This document shows positions 35,701-48,244 of a DNA stretch of 64,000 nucleotides, piece after piece. Below the pieces are notes generated by a model. The model did not search any database. It was not told where the DNA came from and saw only the letters and a program-made list of their open reading frames with translations. The stretch's first letter is position 1. Each line of letters begins with the position of its first letter. The position numbers and the translations under genes are program-made. Source of the stretch: Megalobrama amblycephala (taxonomy: Eukaryota > Chordata > Actinopteri > Cypriniformes > Xenocyprididae); the NCBI RefSeq assembly GCF_018812025.1, contig NC_063057.1, forward strand, positions 19,131,638-19,195,637, read 5' to 3'.

Positions 35701-36135
35701 AAAGGGACCTATAATGTCCCTTTTACAAGATGTAATATAAGTCTGTGGTGTCTCCAGAATGTATCCGTGAAGTTTTAGCTCAAAATACCCCACAGATCAT
35801 TTATTGTAGCTTGTCAAATTTGCCCCCTATTTGGGTGTGAGCAAAAACATGCCGTTATTGTGTGTGTCCCTTTAAATGCAAATGAGCAGCTGCTCCCGGC
35901 CCCCTTACCAGAAGAGGGCGGAGCTTTAACAGTCTGTGCTTCAGCTGCTGAACAACAACAAAGCTGGAGAATCTCACGCAGCCAAAATGACGATTGTCAG
36001 TAATTGTGTTCAGCTTTACATTGTTCAAACCGGAGTTGGACACAGAGTTGGGCATTTTTCCTCCTGTTTAAGTGAAACTGGAAGCAAACATCACTGAAAT
36101 TCACATCCAAAAGGGCATCTGAGGTATTTTTTTCC
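35701..36135 (+). mobile_element. TTAA element related to family A (GGGACCTAT end), partial
   Basis: TTAA (35697-35700) is followed by AAAGGGACCTATAATGTCCC. ACAAGATGTAATATAAGTCT, CTGTGGTGTCTCCAGAATGT and AGCTCAAAATACCCCACAGA are close relatives of the right-end segment of family A, but the rest is different (GAGGGCGGAGCTTTAACAG, GGAGAATCTCACGCAGCC). It is a separate family sharing one end module. The right terminus is not found. Confidence 0.75.
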
Positions 36136-36537
36136 ATACTAATATATATTTTGTCCTTGTCTACAGACTAGCAATCATCTTTAAATGAGTTTCAGTTCCA
36201 GTGGATGACTAAAATAAAGAATAATGGTGCTATTTTTATTATTTCTGCAGTGATTCTAGTATAAAGGTTTTAGACCCTTGTGAAATATGCTTTAATCGAA
36301 ACACTGACTCGTAACATTGTTTCCACTAATGGGCTTCAGCAATAGTCTTGTGAGACAATACTACGAAGACAGCAGAAAGATATGAACATGCCCTAATGGA
36401 TAATTTTGAGCATCTCTCCAAAATCTTTCCTCCCTAAAGGGGAAGAGAAGGGTGGGACTGATCTCTGCTTCCAAACGTCCTGCCAGGGTACAAAGGCATG
36501 GAGATGCACCAGATGGGGCTTCTGAGCAACCTGAGAG

Positions 36538-36577
<40 letters not shown>

Positions 36578-37272
36578 ACGCGTGGGCTCTCCCCTGGGGG
36601 GGTGTGTCAGGCCAGGAGGCTTGGATTGTGACCGCAAAAACATGCCAAGCAAAAACATGTCACTCTCCCTACTATAAAAACAGCAGCAGCCTCTGCTAGC
36701 ACAGATGCGTCTCCTTCACTACTGCCTGAAAAACAATTCCAGTCTAGCCAGAGGATTTTCTCCCCCAAATATTTCTAAGCACATCTAATATGCCTAAACA
36801 CTTTCGAAAAATGTGGACATGCATGTAAGATGTGTGTTGACGGTAATGAGACGTGTGTGAAAGAACTTGGACCGAAAGCCTATTGGTTGAAAAATGACCA
36901 ATGAAATCTCTCTGTTCAGTTCTAATGACGTCACTGATGATATCACAAAGGAACTCCATCCAAGACTTCCCTGGTTCTTTCCAATGCAATCATTCAGCTT
37001 CTCCGATAAAAAAAAGAGATATGATGAGTCATATAAGTCAATCTGTAATATAAGTCAATCTGTCAGATTTCTTTAACCTGGTTATTTTGAGAAATGATGA
37101 TGTTTCAGCTTAAAAGCGTGTGCAAGTGTGCAATTTTTTCAGTGTTAAAATATTTTCTCCTATCCCATGTCCAATGCAGAGACAACTGAAAGTTAAGTGG
37201 ACAGTTATTATTTTTGTAATTCTTTTTAAGGGTGGTTATACAACAGTACTGTACAAACGATATTTTATACTG
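36136..37272. other. Low-copy spacer with GA microsatellite
   Basis: A GA repeat lies at about 36540-36576 in a fairly GC-rich context (36420-36660). The L-S-rich minus-strand frames come from this repeat. No gene is supported. Confidence 0.5.
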
Positions 37273-37276
37273 TTAA

Positions 37277-38943
37277 AGGTGCCATCGAACGTTTTTTTAC
37301 AAGATGTAATATAAGTCTAAGGTGTCCCCTGAATGTGTCTGTGAAGTTTCAGCTCAAAATACCCCATAGATTTTTTTAAAGGTACAATATGTAAAATTTT
37401 TGCAGTAAAATATCCAAAAACCACTAGGCTAGTGTTATATATTTTGTCCAGCTGATTACTAACAATATCTCTAATGTTTTCAACTACTTGTAAATCATGA
37501 GAAAATTCCCATTCTAAACAGTGACACGGGGCAGTGCAGTCGCCTGTCAATGACATCAGTTACCTTTGTTACCGCCTTTACTGACGTAGAAACCACATGA
37601 CAACAGTGCCGTGGACAAATGCGGAAGTAGTGTCTAGCGTCCAGCAAACCACTAATTTGCTTCAAGGATTTCCTTATTTACTTCTTGCACGTTTTATGGT
37701 GGATTGTGTTACTTATTTATGGAACATAATTACTGTTTACCATCTGCCGCTGGTTCTGTCGACAAGGACAGCTCCCATAAACTCATGACCGGAAAAGACC
37801 GGAAGCGGCGCCGGCGACTGTGTCATAATAAAAGTCCCGCTGCTCGTGAGGCGTGTGTTGATCAATCGCTCCAGCTCCTCGTTCAGCTCCCGCAACACTC
37901 GGTCCTGCTCTGCTTCATACTACAGTAACGTTAATAATCGCATCCACGAACATGAGTTCTTCCAGACTCCAATCCCTATTCTTTTGCACCGTCCGTTGAG
38001 ATGGAGACCACATGTCCCAAGTTTCCGCTCTAAAACTTGGCGTCATCAAACTACGCCTTTGTTTTGAATAGGCTTCTAGCAACCTCTAGCGGAAAAAAAT
38101 ATCACAAATTGTACCTTTAAATTAATTTTTTTAACTGCCTATTTTGGGGCATCATTAAATATGAGCCGATTCAGGCTGCGGCCCCTTTAAATCTCGCGCT
38201 CCCTGCCCACGGAGCTCACGCTTGCCTTAAACAGCATAAACAGCATAAAGTTCACACAGCTAATATAACCCTCAAAATGGATCTTTACAAAGTGTTCGTC
38301 ATGCGATTATGTGAGTATTGTATTTATTTGGATGTTTACATTTGATTCTGAATGAGTTTGAGGCTATGCTCCGTGGCTAAAGCTAACATTACACACTGTT
38401 GGAGAGATTTATAAAGAATGAAGTTGTGTTTATGAATTATACAGACTGCAAGTGTTTAATAATGAAAATAATGACGGCTCTCTTGTCTCCGTGAATACAG
38501 TAAATAACCGATGGTAACTTTAACCACATTTACACAGTACATTAGCAACATGCTAACGAAACATTTAGAAAGACAGTTTACAAATATCACTAAAAATAAA
38601 CCATCTGCCATTTTTCGCTATTGTTCTTGCTTGCTTACCTAGTCTGATGATTCAGCTGTGCACAGATCCAGACATTAATACTGGCTGCCCTTGTCTAATG
38701 CCTTGAACATGAGCTGGCATATGCAAATATTGGGGTCATACATATTAATGATCCCGACTGTTACGTAACAGTCAGTGTTATGTTGAGATTCGCCTGTTCT
38801 TCGGAGGTCTTTTAAACAAATGAGATTTATATAAGAAGGAGGAAACAATGGAGTTTGAGACTCACTGTATGTCATTTCCATGTACTGAACTCTTGTTATT
38901 CAACTATGCCAAGATAAATTCAATTTTTAATTCTAGGGCACCT
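37277..38943 (-). mobile_element. Family A TTAA element, copy 6, hosting another TTAA element
   Basis: TTAA at 37273-37276 and 38944-38947; ends AGGTGCCATCGAACG and the complement of AGGTGCCCTAGAAT. Without the nested element it is about 926 bp. Central palindrome ACTGTTACGTAACAGT intact at 38757-38772. It is broken at 37376-38120 by a second TTAA family. Confidence 0.95.
37380..38116. mobile_element. Nested TTAA element, ends AGGTACAATATG
   Basis: A 737-bp element with TTAA at 37376-37379 and 38117-38120. The ends are AGGTACAATATGTAAAATTT and its approximate complement (CACAAATTGTACCT). The interior is CpG-rich near 37795-37880 (GGAAGCGGCGCCGGCGACTG). It is younger than family A copy 6. Short frames inside it have no recognisable domain. 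Confidence 0.93.
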
Positions 38944-39157
38944 TTAATCAAACAGATTTGTTCAGATCATTGAAATTCAGTGCTCAAATATTTTCTACCT
39001 GAATTTTGCACTATACAGTATTTTATCAACTACCATATTGTTTATATGTGCAATAACAACAACTATAGACTTTCAGTATCTTGCTACAATTTTTGTGCTT
39101 TAAAGTTGTACTTAGTATTTTTTCCTCATTAAAAAGTTTCACCCATAAAGACATTAA

Positions 39158-39384
39158 AGGGGTAGTTCACCCAAAAATGAAAATACTGTCATCATTTACT
39201 CGTCATTTTAAACCCAAACTTTTGCTCATCTTTAGAACAAAAATGAATTAATATTCTCTTATCATTTTGCCGACTCATCGAAAGTCTCCACATTACAAGC
39301 TTCAAAAAGCATGAAAACAATGTAAAAGTTTGTGTGACCACTGTATATGAGAAACACATTTAATTTAGGCTTTTATTCACATTT
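39158..39384 (+). mobile_element. Angel-like MITE, left part
   Basis: TTAA (39154-39157), then AGGGGTAGTTCACCCAAAAA and CTGTCATCATTTACTCGTCA. The interior is a different subtype (ACATTACAAGCTTCAAAAAG) and no right end is found before family B copy 2 begins. Confidence 0.75.
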
Positions 39385-40189
39385 ATACCTCAGTTCTTTC
39401 TGGTTCTCAAATCTGACTGGCTGAGAGGTCTTTCCAGCCATGCAATATTGTACCAGTATCACCACGGGAACCATTTCACCGTTTGAATCACTCCTCTGTC
39501 AGCATCTCACTGCGAGTGTCATGGCGGATGAGTAAACCCACCATATTTTTATAGATACTACTGTTATTTTGTAACGGAATGTAGTTTTAAGAGGTTTTTT
39601 TGGCAAGAATATAGTTGTTTAGACCTCAGATATATGATTTATATGTAAACACAGCGCCTATTTGAAAATTAGTTTAGACGCTTTCAGAGATGTGAGCTCC
39701 AGGCCGTCAGCAACTGTTCAGTGCTCATGTACCCGCAGAGAACAGCTTCATCTCGGCCAGTCCTTTGGGAATTTGCAGCTGACTCTTTATGTAGATAGTG
39801 TTTAAACATGAGCTATAATTCGTTTTGGGTATATCAAACGGGCAATCTTTGGTCTTGTTAATTTATTACTTGTTCCAGAGCTAATAGATTTGGCTTAAGG
39901 GCTTTATTAAGTTTCATAATACATTGAAATTAAATCCTGCACTTACTAGAGCGCTGCTTTTGTACGTTTGACTGAACTGTTTGCTTGTGTTTTTTATTTC
40001 TTATACTGTTATAATGGCTATTGTTGTTCATTTAAATATCATTGTTAAATAAATAATATTTTATATAAATAACATGTAGTATTTTTTGGTATTGAGAAAG
40101 AGTCCGTTAGTGATTTCGATTTCAGTGAAAGTTACATTAATACACCATTAGATCGCAGCAAAGAAAGAAGGTCTTTATGGTCACAAACG

Positions 40190-40517
40190 TTGCATCCCAA
40201 ATGACACACTATACACTATGCACTTATACACGTACTACTCACTATGTACTCATCCGTGTAGTGTGTGAATTGTATAAGGTTATTTTGTCATTTAAGGACA
40301 GAGTCTGATCCCCCTCCCCCTCCCCTACGTAAGTAAAGCTGCGACAGTTGAAGTGTCCAACATTCCACATTTAGTTTTTCCGTTAATTTAGTGCATCATC
40401 CGGGTTTTTAAAGTGTACTTTTTCTTTTTGGAATTTTCAGTGTGAATGCACTACTTGCACCATTTATACTTAAAAAGTCATAGAATAGTGCGTAAGTACG
40501 TGAATTGGAACGCACCT
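40190..40517. mobile_element. hAT-like MITE inside family B
   Basis: GCATCCCAAATGACACACTA and CTATGCACTTATACACGTAC at the left have imperfect complements at the right (ATAGTGCGTAAGTACGTG, AATTGGAACGC). Flanking family B sequence resumes at about 40520-40545. The target duplication is not clear. Confidence 0.6.
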
Positions 40518-40659
40518 ACATACTTTTATATTGAAATGGACTGAAACAAGGAAGTTGTTTTTACTTTAAACATCTTACGAGACATAACTGAATATAAGAT
40601 TGACCTGAAGAATATTAGCTAGATGCAGGAAATACACTCTCTCTCATAATACTCTTTAA

Positions 40660-41604
40660 AGGTGCCATCGAATTGGAAATTGAATTTATCTCGGCATAGT
40701 TGAATAACAAGAGTTCAGTACATGGAAAAGACATACAGTGAGTCTCAAACCCCATTGTTTCCTCCTCCATATATAAATCTCATTTGTTTAAAAGACCTCC
40801 GAAGAACAGGCGAATCTCAACATAACACCAACTGTTACGTAACAGTCAGGGTGTATGACCCCAATATTTGCATATGCCAGCCCATGTTCAATGCATTACA
40901 CAAGGGCAGCCAGTATTAACGTCTGGATCTGTAAACAGCTGAATCATCAGACTAGGTAAGCAAGCAAGAACAACAGTGAAAAATGGCAGATGGAGCGATA
41001 ATAACTGACATGATCCATGATATCATGATATTTTTAGTGATATTTGTAAGTTGTCTTTCTAAATGTTTCGTTAGCATGTTGCTAATGTACTGTTAAATGT
41101 GGTTAAAGTTACCATCATTTCTTACTGTATTCACGGAGACAAGAGCCGTCGCTATTTTCATTTTTAAACACTTGCAGTCTGTATAATGCATAAACACAAC
41201 TTCATTCTTTATAAATCTCTCCAACAGTGTAGCATTAGCCGTTAGCCACGGAGCACAGCCTCAAACTCATTCAGAATCAAATGTAAACATCCAAATAAAC
41301 ACTGTACTTATGCGATTAGACATGCTGCATGACGAACACTTGGTAAAGATCCATTTTGAGGGTTATATTAGCTGTTTGAACTTTGTTTATGCAATGATAG
41401 AGTCGAGAGCTCGGGAGGGGGCGGAGAGCGCGAGCAATTAAAGGGGCCGCAGCCTGAATCGGCGCATTTCTAATTATGCCTCAAAATAGGCAGTTAAAAA
41501 AATTAATTAAAAAAAATCTATGGGGTATTTTGAGCAGCAACTTCACAGACACATTCAGGGGACACCTTAAACTTATATTACATCTTGTAAAAAAACGTTT
41601 GATG
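40660..41604 (+). mobile_element. Family A TTAA element, copy 7 (right end lost)
   Basis: TTAA at 40656-40659 and left end AGGTGCCATCGAATTG. The copy follows the consensus to AAAAACGTTTGATG and then departs, so the last about 12 bp and the right TTAA are gone. Central palindrome ACTGTTACGTAACAGT intact at 40831-40846. Confidence 0.92.
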
Positions 41605-42135
41605 TTCCGGCACTTGATTCTGATTGGTTGCACCATGTTCAAAGCCGTTGTAAAATACCCATTGTAAAACTCTGCTCCGCGTCGTGCCTAACAACGCCCC
41701 TTAACTATTATAAATGCACTGTAAACCACGGCTTCTTGGGGCTTATTGCTTTATCATATTACAATGAGTTTCAATTAAGTGACTCAACGTTCCCTCGTTA
41801 CTAGTTCTAAAGTGCTGTTTTAGAATTAGTAACGGAGGCTTGTGCTCAACTGTTAAACTGTCAACTTGAGATTTGAATCCATGGCGGAAGGAAATAGTTC
41901 CTCACAAAAGAGAGTTTTCAAAGACAATCTGTTGTTTTTTCTTATTTATTTACACACTCGTGCCATCGAACTGTTGTATAAAAGCAATATCACACACGTA
42001 GCTGTGCAATATTGCTGTATATCAGCACATTGTGACTACCTACGGCCAAATCACAGCCGTGCTGATATACAGCCATATTTGAATGAATGCCTTATGTGTT
42101 TGGAAATAAATGGTGCTAATTTTTATTTTTGAGTG

Positions 42136-42701
42136 AACTATTTATTTAATAAAACTATTTAAAAAATATTATGTATTTCTACAATGAAATTAAAAATATT
42201 ATTCCCTACACACAGTCATGCAGTACTGTATATACATTGCACAACAATGTCAGTGCAGTACAGAGAACCTGCATTCATTCATTCATTCATTCATTCATTC
42301 AAATTGCCTTGATCATCACCTACTCACACTCCAATTTGAGTCTTAACAGGATGAGCTAAACATGAGCTCTCACAACAATCAAATGGGCAAAACAAATCAA
42401 TTTCCAGTTTCTAGGTGGCCACTCATCCGTCTGATTCCATAAGGTCTAACAAGCATCTGTGCCTGAAAACACTACACCACAATTAGAGCCGTTATTCAAT
42501 AGCGTGTCAGTGTGTGTGCATCTGCGCTATGGAGCAAAGCTGATGTCTAATTAAAAGGAAACATGTAACCTTTCTTTTACGAGAGCTTGTTACAGGCAGG
42601 TAAACTGTCCTTATTAGAGTCACTGCCTACAGAGAACACAACATCCCATTCCACAGATGTAATATTAACACATATTGATTGTAGCAGCTAGTATAATGAG
42701 C
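42136..42701. other. Low-copy spacer with ATTC microsatellite
   Basis: Seven to eight ATTC units lie at about 42272-42300. 42310-42700 has balanced sequence and no repeat signature. No gene is supported. Confidence 0.5.
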
Positions 42702-43073
42702 TGGCGATCTGACGCAGAACCTGAAAGCGCTGAACGTAAACAACGTCCTAGAATGACACAGAACAGAAGATATTCTTGAATAAAGTTGTTATTTTTGTTT
42801 TGTTATTGTGCACAAAAAGTATTCTCGTCGCTTGTTAAAATTAAGGTTGAACCACTGCAACCACGTCAACTATTTTAATGGTGTCTTTAGTACCTTTCTG
42901 GACCTTGAAAGTGGTTGTTAAATTGCTGTCTATTGAGGAGTCAGACAGCTATTGGATTTCAGCAAAAATATCTTAATTTGTGATCTGAAGATGAATGAAG
43001 GACTTATGGGTGTGGAATGACACGAGGGTGAGTAATTAATGACAGAATTTTCATTTTTGGGTGAACTAACCCT
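42702..43073 (+). mobile_element. Angel-like element, right half
   Basis: The sequence matches the right half of the element at 45016-45853 (GACGCAGAACCTGAAAGCGC, AATAAAGTTGTTATTTTTG, TTTTTGGGTGAACTAACCCT) and ends with TTAA at 43074-43077. The left half is absent. Confidence 0.88.
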
Positions 43074-43077
43074 TTAA

Positions 43078-43902
43078 AGTTAATCCTTGAAAATGCTAAT
43101 ACTTTAAATGTTAAATGTAATCTTTAGAAAATATTTTCATACATCATGTTATGATGCCTAAATTTACTAAAATGACTGATTTTATTTTTTAGCATTTTAT
43201 TTTTTTAATTTATTTAGACAAAATAATATAGAATTTTACCAGTTATCAGCCATAACATGAAAATAATTATCCTGCTTATTAGTATCAGCTAGAATTTTAA
43301 TATTAATTGGTACAGACAGATATTGTGGGTGGAATGGGGCAAAACATTGATGAGCCCACCATAAAAACTGACAGCTGCTTGACTCTGACAAGTAATGTAA
43401 TGTTGTTAGGGATCCGTGTCAGCATAGCACTCAAATATGCAGGATATTACAGAGGGGAATAGCGTTAGCTTTATATTATGATATCTATATGCAACAGTGC
43501 AAAGCAGCAATACATCCCATTCCAAACCAAACAAACTATATGTGCTCTGAAATGTATGTGGATTTATGTATGAATTTTGATATTGGGGTTTAGTGAATTG
43601 TTGTTTATGCAAACATCATCTTTTGCAACTTTAGACAGATCCATGATTCAGTATTTGGGTCAATGACGTGACGAGTCATTTTTTTTGTCCAAAAGGCCTT
43701 AATAATAATAAAAAACGAAGATATGACATCCAAAGTGTGTAAGGTAGTACAACTAGATCTGTTTTTTTTTTTTTGAATTTATAAGGTTTTAACTATATTT
43801 TGCTGCATGCAAAAGTATTTTAAAGATTTTGAAGTGTCAAAAGGTCATTCGGTTTAACCGTCCAAAGGCCAATACAGCCATTTAATTTGTGATTAAAATA
43901 CC
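43078..43902. other. AT-rich unclassified spacer
   Basis: No gene or terminal inverted repeats are recognised. A T run is at about 43760-43773. 43830-43880 (TCAAAAGGTCATTCGGTTTA) may be part of an old repeat but has no partner in the window. Confidence 0.45.
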
Positions 43903-43906
43903 TTAA

Positions 43907-44585
43907 AGGTGCCCTAGAATCAAAAATTGAATTGAGAAAGAGTTCAGTACATGGAAATGACATACAGTGAGTCTCAAGCACCATTGTTTCCTCCTTCTTA
44001 TGTAAATCTCATTTATTTAAAAGACCTCCGAAGAACAGGCGAATCTCAACTTAACACCGACTGTTACGTAACAGTCGGGATCATTAATATGTATGACCCC
44101 AATATTTGCATATGTCAGCTCATGTTCAAGGCATTACACAAGGGCAGCCAGTATTAACGTCTGGATCTGTGCACAGCTGAATCATCAGACTAGGTAACCA
44201 GGCAAGAACAACAGCGAAAAATGGCAGATGGAGCAATAATAACTGACATGATCCATGATATCATGATATTTTTAGTGATATTTGTAAACTGTCTTTCTAA
44301 ATGTTTCGTTAGCATTTTGCTAATGTACTGTTAAATGTGGTTAAAGTTACTATAGTTTATTACTGTATTCGCAGAGACAAAAGCCGTCGCTATTTTCATT
44401 TTTAAAATAGGGAAGCGTGGGGATTTAAAGGGGCTGCAGCCTGAATCGGTGCATAGTTAATGATGCCCCAAAATAGGCAGTTAAAAAAAAATCTATGGGG
44501 TATTTTGAGCTGAAACTTCACAGACACATTCAGGGGACACCTTAGACTTATATTACATCTTGTAAAAAAGCATTCTAGGGCACCT
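43907..44585 (+). mobile_element. Family A TTAA element, copy 8 (internal deletion)
   Basis: TTAA at 43903-43906 and 44586-44589; ends AGGTGCCCTAGAATC and the complement of AGGTGCCCTAGAATGC. At 679 bp it is shorter than its siblings because about 250-280 bp are missing after TATTTTCATTTTTAAA (44390-44406). The central palindrome is intact at 44060-44075. Confidence 0.95.
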
Positions 44586-44589
44586 TTAA

Positions 44590-45015
44590 AATGTAATAAA
44601 TGTTTTTTTTTTTTTGATGATTTTATAACATTATCAATCAACAGTGCAAAATGGTATTAAAATTATGTGTAGAAATTGTTGCTTTGCTATGAAAAAAAAG
44701 AATGTACGGAAAAATGAATTTCATTGATGTCATTCGGAGTAACCAATATAAAGGGACCATTTTGGATCAAGTCATGCGGTATGTATCTTGTGACAGGATG
44801 TGACATCATTCAGACACCTGCAAAGGATCACATGGTCATGAAGCAAAGTAACTAACTCTCTTTTATCTATTTGAAAAATTCTTGTTTTCATTTGTTTCTA
44901 TGTTTAATTTCTATTTGTACCAGTCTTTACTTAGAATAGGGGGATTTTTTCATGCCAAGCGCCCTTGGAAAATAGAGAAATGGTGCATTATTTATAAAAG
45001 TGAGTGTTGCATTTT
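44590..45015. other. Unclassified spacer
   Basis: About 430 bp without a recognisable gene or repeat ends. Confidence 0.45.
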
Positions 45016-45853
45016 GAAGCGTTAGTTCACCCAAAAATGAAATTTCTGTCATTAATTACTCACCCTCACGTTGTTCCACATCCATAAGACCTTTGTTCAT
45101 CTTCAGAACACAAATTAAGATATTTTTGATGAAATCTGAGAGGTATATGACTCATCCATAGATAGCAATATAATCACCACTTTTAAGGTCCAGAAAGGTA
45201 GTAAAGACATCATTAAAACAGTCGACGTGACTGCAGTGATTTAACCTTAATTTTATGAAGTGACGAGAATATTTTTTGTGCGCAAAAGCAAAACAAAAAT
45301 AACAACTTTATTCAACAATCTGTTCTCTTCCCTGTCATTATCCTTACACAGTTGACACAGTAAGCACAGTGAAGGCTTCCGTGTTTACGTCCGGATGCCG
45401 GCTCAGTATTGGCTGAAGCTGTACACGTGAGCAGCATGACGCATGCGTGTGATGCCGACGCAGGAGCCGGCCAATAACGAGTCGGCATTCTGACGTAGAA
45501 CCTGGAAGCGCTGGATGTAAACTACGTATGACAATGATACAGAGGAGAAGATATTGTTGAATAAAGTTGTTATTTTTGTTTTGTTTTTGCACACAAAAGT
45601 ATACTCATCACTTCATAAAATTAAGGTTGAACCACTGCAGTCACGTCAACTGTTTTAATGGTGTCTTTAGTATCTTTCTTGACCTTGAAAGCAGGGATTA
45701 TATTGCTGTCTAAGGACAAGTCTTATACCTGTCGGATTTCATCAAAAATATCTTAATTTGTGTTCCAAAGCTGAACGATGGTCTTACGGGTGTGGAACGA
45801 CATGAGGGTGAGTAATACATGACAGAATTTTCATTTTTGAGTGAACTAACCCC
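45016..45853. mobile_element. Angel-like element forming a long hairpin
   Basis: About 838 bp. The arms 45016-45345 and 45525-45853 are inverted copies (GTTAGTTCACCCAAAAATGA; GGTCCAGAAAGGTAGTAAAG; AACAACTTTATTCAACAAT and complements). The centre is CpG-rich (GCATGACGCATGCGTGTGAT). Both flanking TTAA sites have decayed. Fragments at 42702 and 62362 belong to the same subfamily. Confidence 0.93.
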
Positions 45854-47252
45854 GAATGTAGTACCATTAAATATTATTTTTTTTAATCATTTTTGATGTA
45901 TATTGATGACCACTTTGTGCCCCACAGTAAATGGTTATTAGCTAGTAAAGTAGCATTTAGTAAGATATGTGCTATATAAATTATGACATAAGAGCTTGAC
46001 TACTTTCCATTACTTTCACAGGAAATACCAATTTTAGAATTCTCTCATGTTTTCCCAGGTTGCCCCGGTAATGAGGTGATGTTTTGAATCTGCATGTTAA
46101 TGAATGCTACTGCACATTATTGCATATACATCATACTAATCAGAGCTGAACAGCAGGGCTCTCAGAAGAGTAACCATCAAACATTTCTGTCCTCACACAC
46201 ATCATTTGTAGCCTCTCATATTTGAACCAATTCCGATTTGTTTAGTCACATTCAGTCTTGACCTCACTGTCTGCTCTTGCATTTTAGATGTAATGAAATC
46301 TGATCCATTTGTTCAGACAGTTTGGACAGTATTGCTGAAACCACATTCACTTTATGGGGAAAGAATGAGTGAAAATGAGCAAATGATGGATGGATGGATG
46401 GATGGATGGATGGATGGATTTTTGCCATATGATCTGTCATTAAAATTAACCCTGAACTTTTCAATAAGTCATTCTGCTCTCTCCAAGACAATCAGCTCTT
46501 TTATTTTGTATCACTGCACTGATTTTAAGCATCTGAGATGAATTTATGCAGGTACTTTCTGTCAGAAAACCAAATTCTCCCACATGAAAAAAAAATTAAA
46601 TTCCGGCTAAGTGTTTTTACACATACACAAGCACATACACATGCCAAATCTTCCTTTGGCGATGATCAGCCATTGTGTTTGGGCAAAATCGGCTCTACAC
46701 AGAGATTTCACAGCACGCATGGAGCAAAGTTCCATAGTAACGAGAGGTTGCACAAGTCCCCAAAAGTATGAGTCACCCTCAAGTCTGCCAAAATACATCA
46801 CCACACATAACGCATTAGAATGCAGAGACAGAGAGCAGTCTGCCACAATCTGGAGAGAGAGAGAGAGAAAGAGAATGTGTCTTATGTCTTTCAAGCTATG
46901 TAAGACTGACCTGGTTATTTTTTAAAAACTGAGACATATCGTTGAGCAAATATTGACAGAATTTTCATTTATGGATGAGTTATGTTTTAAAAACATACAA
47001 TTCAGATGTACACTTTTCTTGCATTCTTTTATAGACACAAACACATCTGAATAACAAAAAGGTACTTCATACAGGACTTGTGGGTAATCAGGACGGTCTA
47101 AATTGATTGGACGTGTGCAGTTGTCAAGCACTATTTAATCAACGCTGATTGGTAGAGGACACGGTGCACAAGCAGGAGATTCTTATTAAATTCTTGGTGT
47201 AAAGTCAAAAGGGCACAGCTGTAGTGACGAGGTTGTGACAATTATATATATA
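45854..47252. other. Low-copy spacer with GGAT microsatellite
   Basis: A GGAT tetranucleotide run lies at about 46387-46419 and a GA run at 46852-46872. Facing frames at 46611-46925 and 46607-46894 overlap on opposite strands, contain CA/GA-repeat-encoded residues and have no domain. No gene is supported. Confidence 0.5.
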
Positions 47253-48244
47253 ATTTTTGTTGTGATGGCAAAGCTTTCATTACTCCAGTCTTCAGTGTCA
47301 CATGATCCTTCAGAAATCATTCTAATATGTTGGTTTGTTGCTCAAGAAACATTTCTTATTACCATCAGTGTAGAAAGTGAGTGTGCTGCTTATTATTTAT
47401 TATTTACAGTACAGTCCAAAAGTTTGGAACCACTAAGATTTTTAATGTTTTTAAAAGAAGTTTCGTCTGCTCACCAAGGCTACATTTATTTAATTAAAAA
47501 TACAGTAAAAAACAGTAATATTGTGAAATATTATTACAATTTAAAATAACTGTTTTCTATTTGAATATATTTCACAAAGTAATTTATTAAGTAATTTATA
47601 TATTCTCAATAAACATTTAATGTGTACAATATTTTTTTTCAGGATTATTTGATGAATAGAAAGTTCAAAAGAACAGTGTTTATCTGAAATCTAATCTTTT
47701 GTAACATTATAAATGTCTTTACTGCCACTTTTGATTGATTTAATGCATCCTTGCTGAATAAAAGTATTCATTTCTTTAATTTCTTTTCAAAAAAATAAAA
47801 ATAAAAATTCTTACTGACCCCAAACTTTTGAACGGTAGTGTATAATGCTACAGAAGCTTTGTATTTCAGATAAATGCTGTTCTTTTGAACTTTCTATTCA
47901 TCAAGGAATCCTGAAAAAAAAAGTACACAACTGTTTTCAACATTGAAAATAATCATAAATGTTTCTTGAGCAGCAAATCAGCATATTAGAATGATTTCTG
48001 AAGGATCATGTGACACTGAAGACTGGAGTAACGATGCTGAAAATTCAGCTTTGCATCACAGGAATAAATTACTTTGTCAAATATGTTTAAATAGTACACA
48101 GTTATTTTAAATTGTAATAATATTTCACAATATTACTGTTTTTTACTGTATTTTTAATTAAATAAATGTAGCCTTGGTGAGCAGACGAAACTTCTTTTAA
48201 AAACATTAAAAATCTTAGTGGTTCCAAACTTTTGGACTGTACTG
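47253..48244. mobile_element. Nested Tc1-like MITEs forming a large inverted repeat
   Basis: The outer arms are 47404-47560 (CAGTACAGTCCAAAAGTTTG, GGAACCACTAAGATTTTTAA) and the complement at about 48085-48244. Inside is a right end AACTTTTGAACGGTAGTG (47825-47840) of a second element and an inverted copy of its interior (GTGACACTGAAGACTGGAGT, 48010-48032). The same interior appears in direct orientation at 47275-47305, before the left arm. The TIR motifs CAAAAGTTTGG are of Tc1 type with TA at the left border. No transposase. Confidence 0.8.

Larger units (their letters stand above)
39385..42135 (-). mobile_element. Family B element, copy 2, with two insertions
   Basis: Reverse-complement counterpart of 17590-19780. 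Recognisable pieces are 39385-40185, about 40520-40655 and 41740-42135. They are separated by a hAT-like insertion (40190-40517) and by family A copy 7 plus extra sequence (40660-41740). At 41846-41860 the sequence CAACTGTTAAACTGTC is uninterrupted, whereas copy 1 has the Angel-like element in this TTAA. The 88-codon plus-strand frame at 41866-42132 parallels the frame at 17624-17809 in copy 1. Confidence 0.8.

Noticed and set aside
46607..46925. Two frames of about 100 codons on opposite strands over the same DNA
   Set aside because: Mutually overlapping, without domains, partly encoded by GA and CA repeats; neither has exon-like borders.
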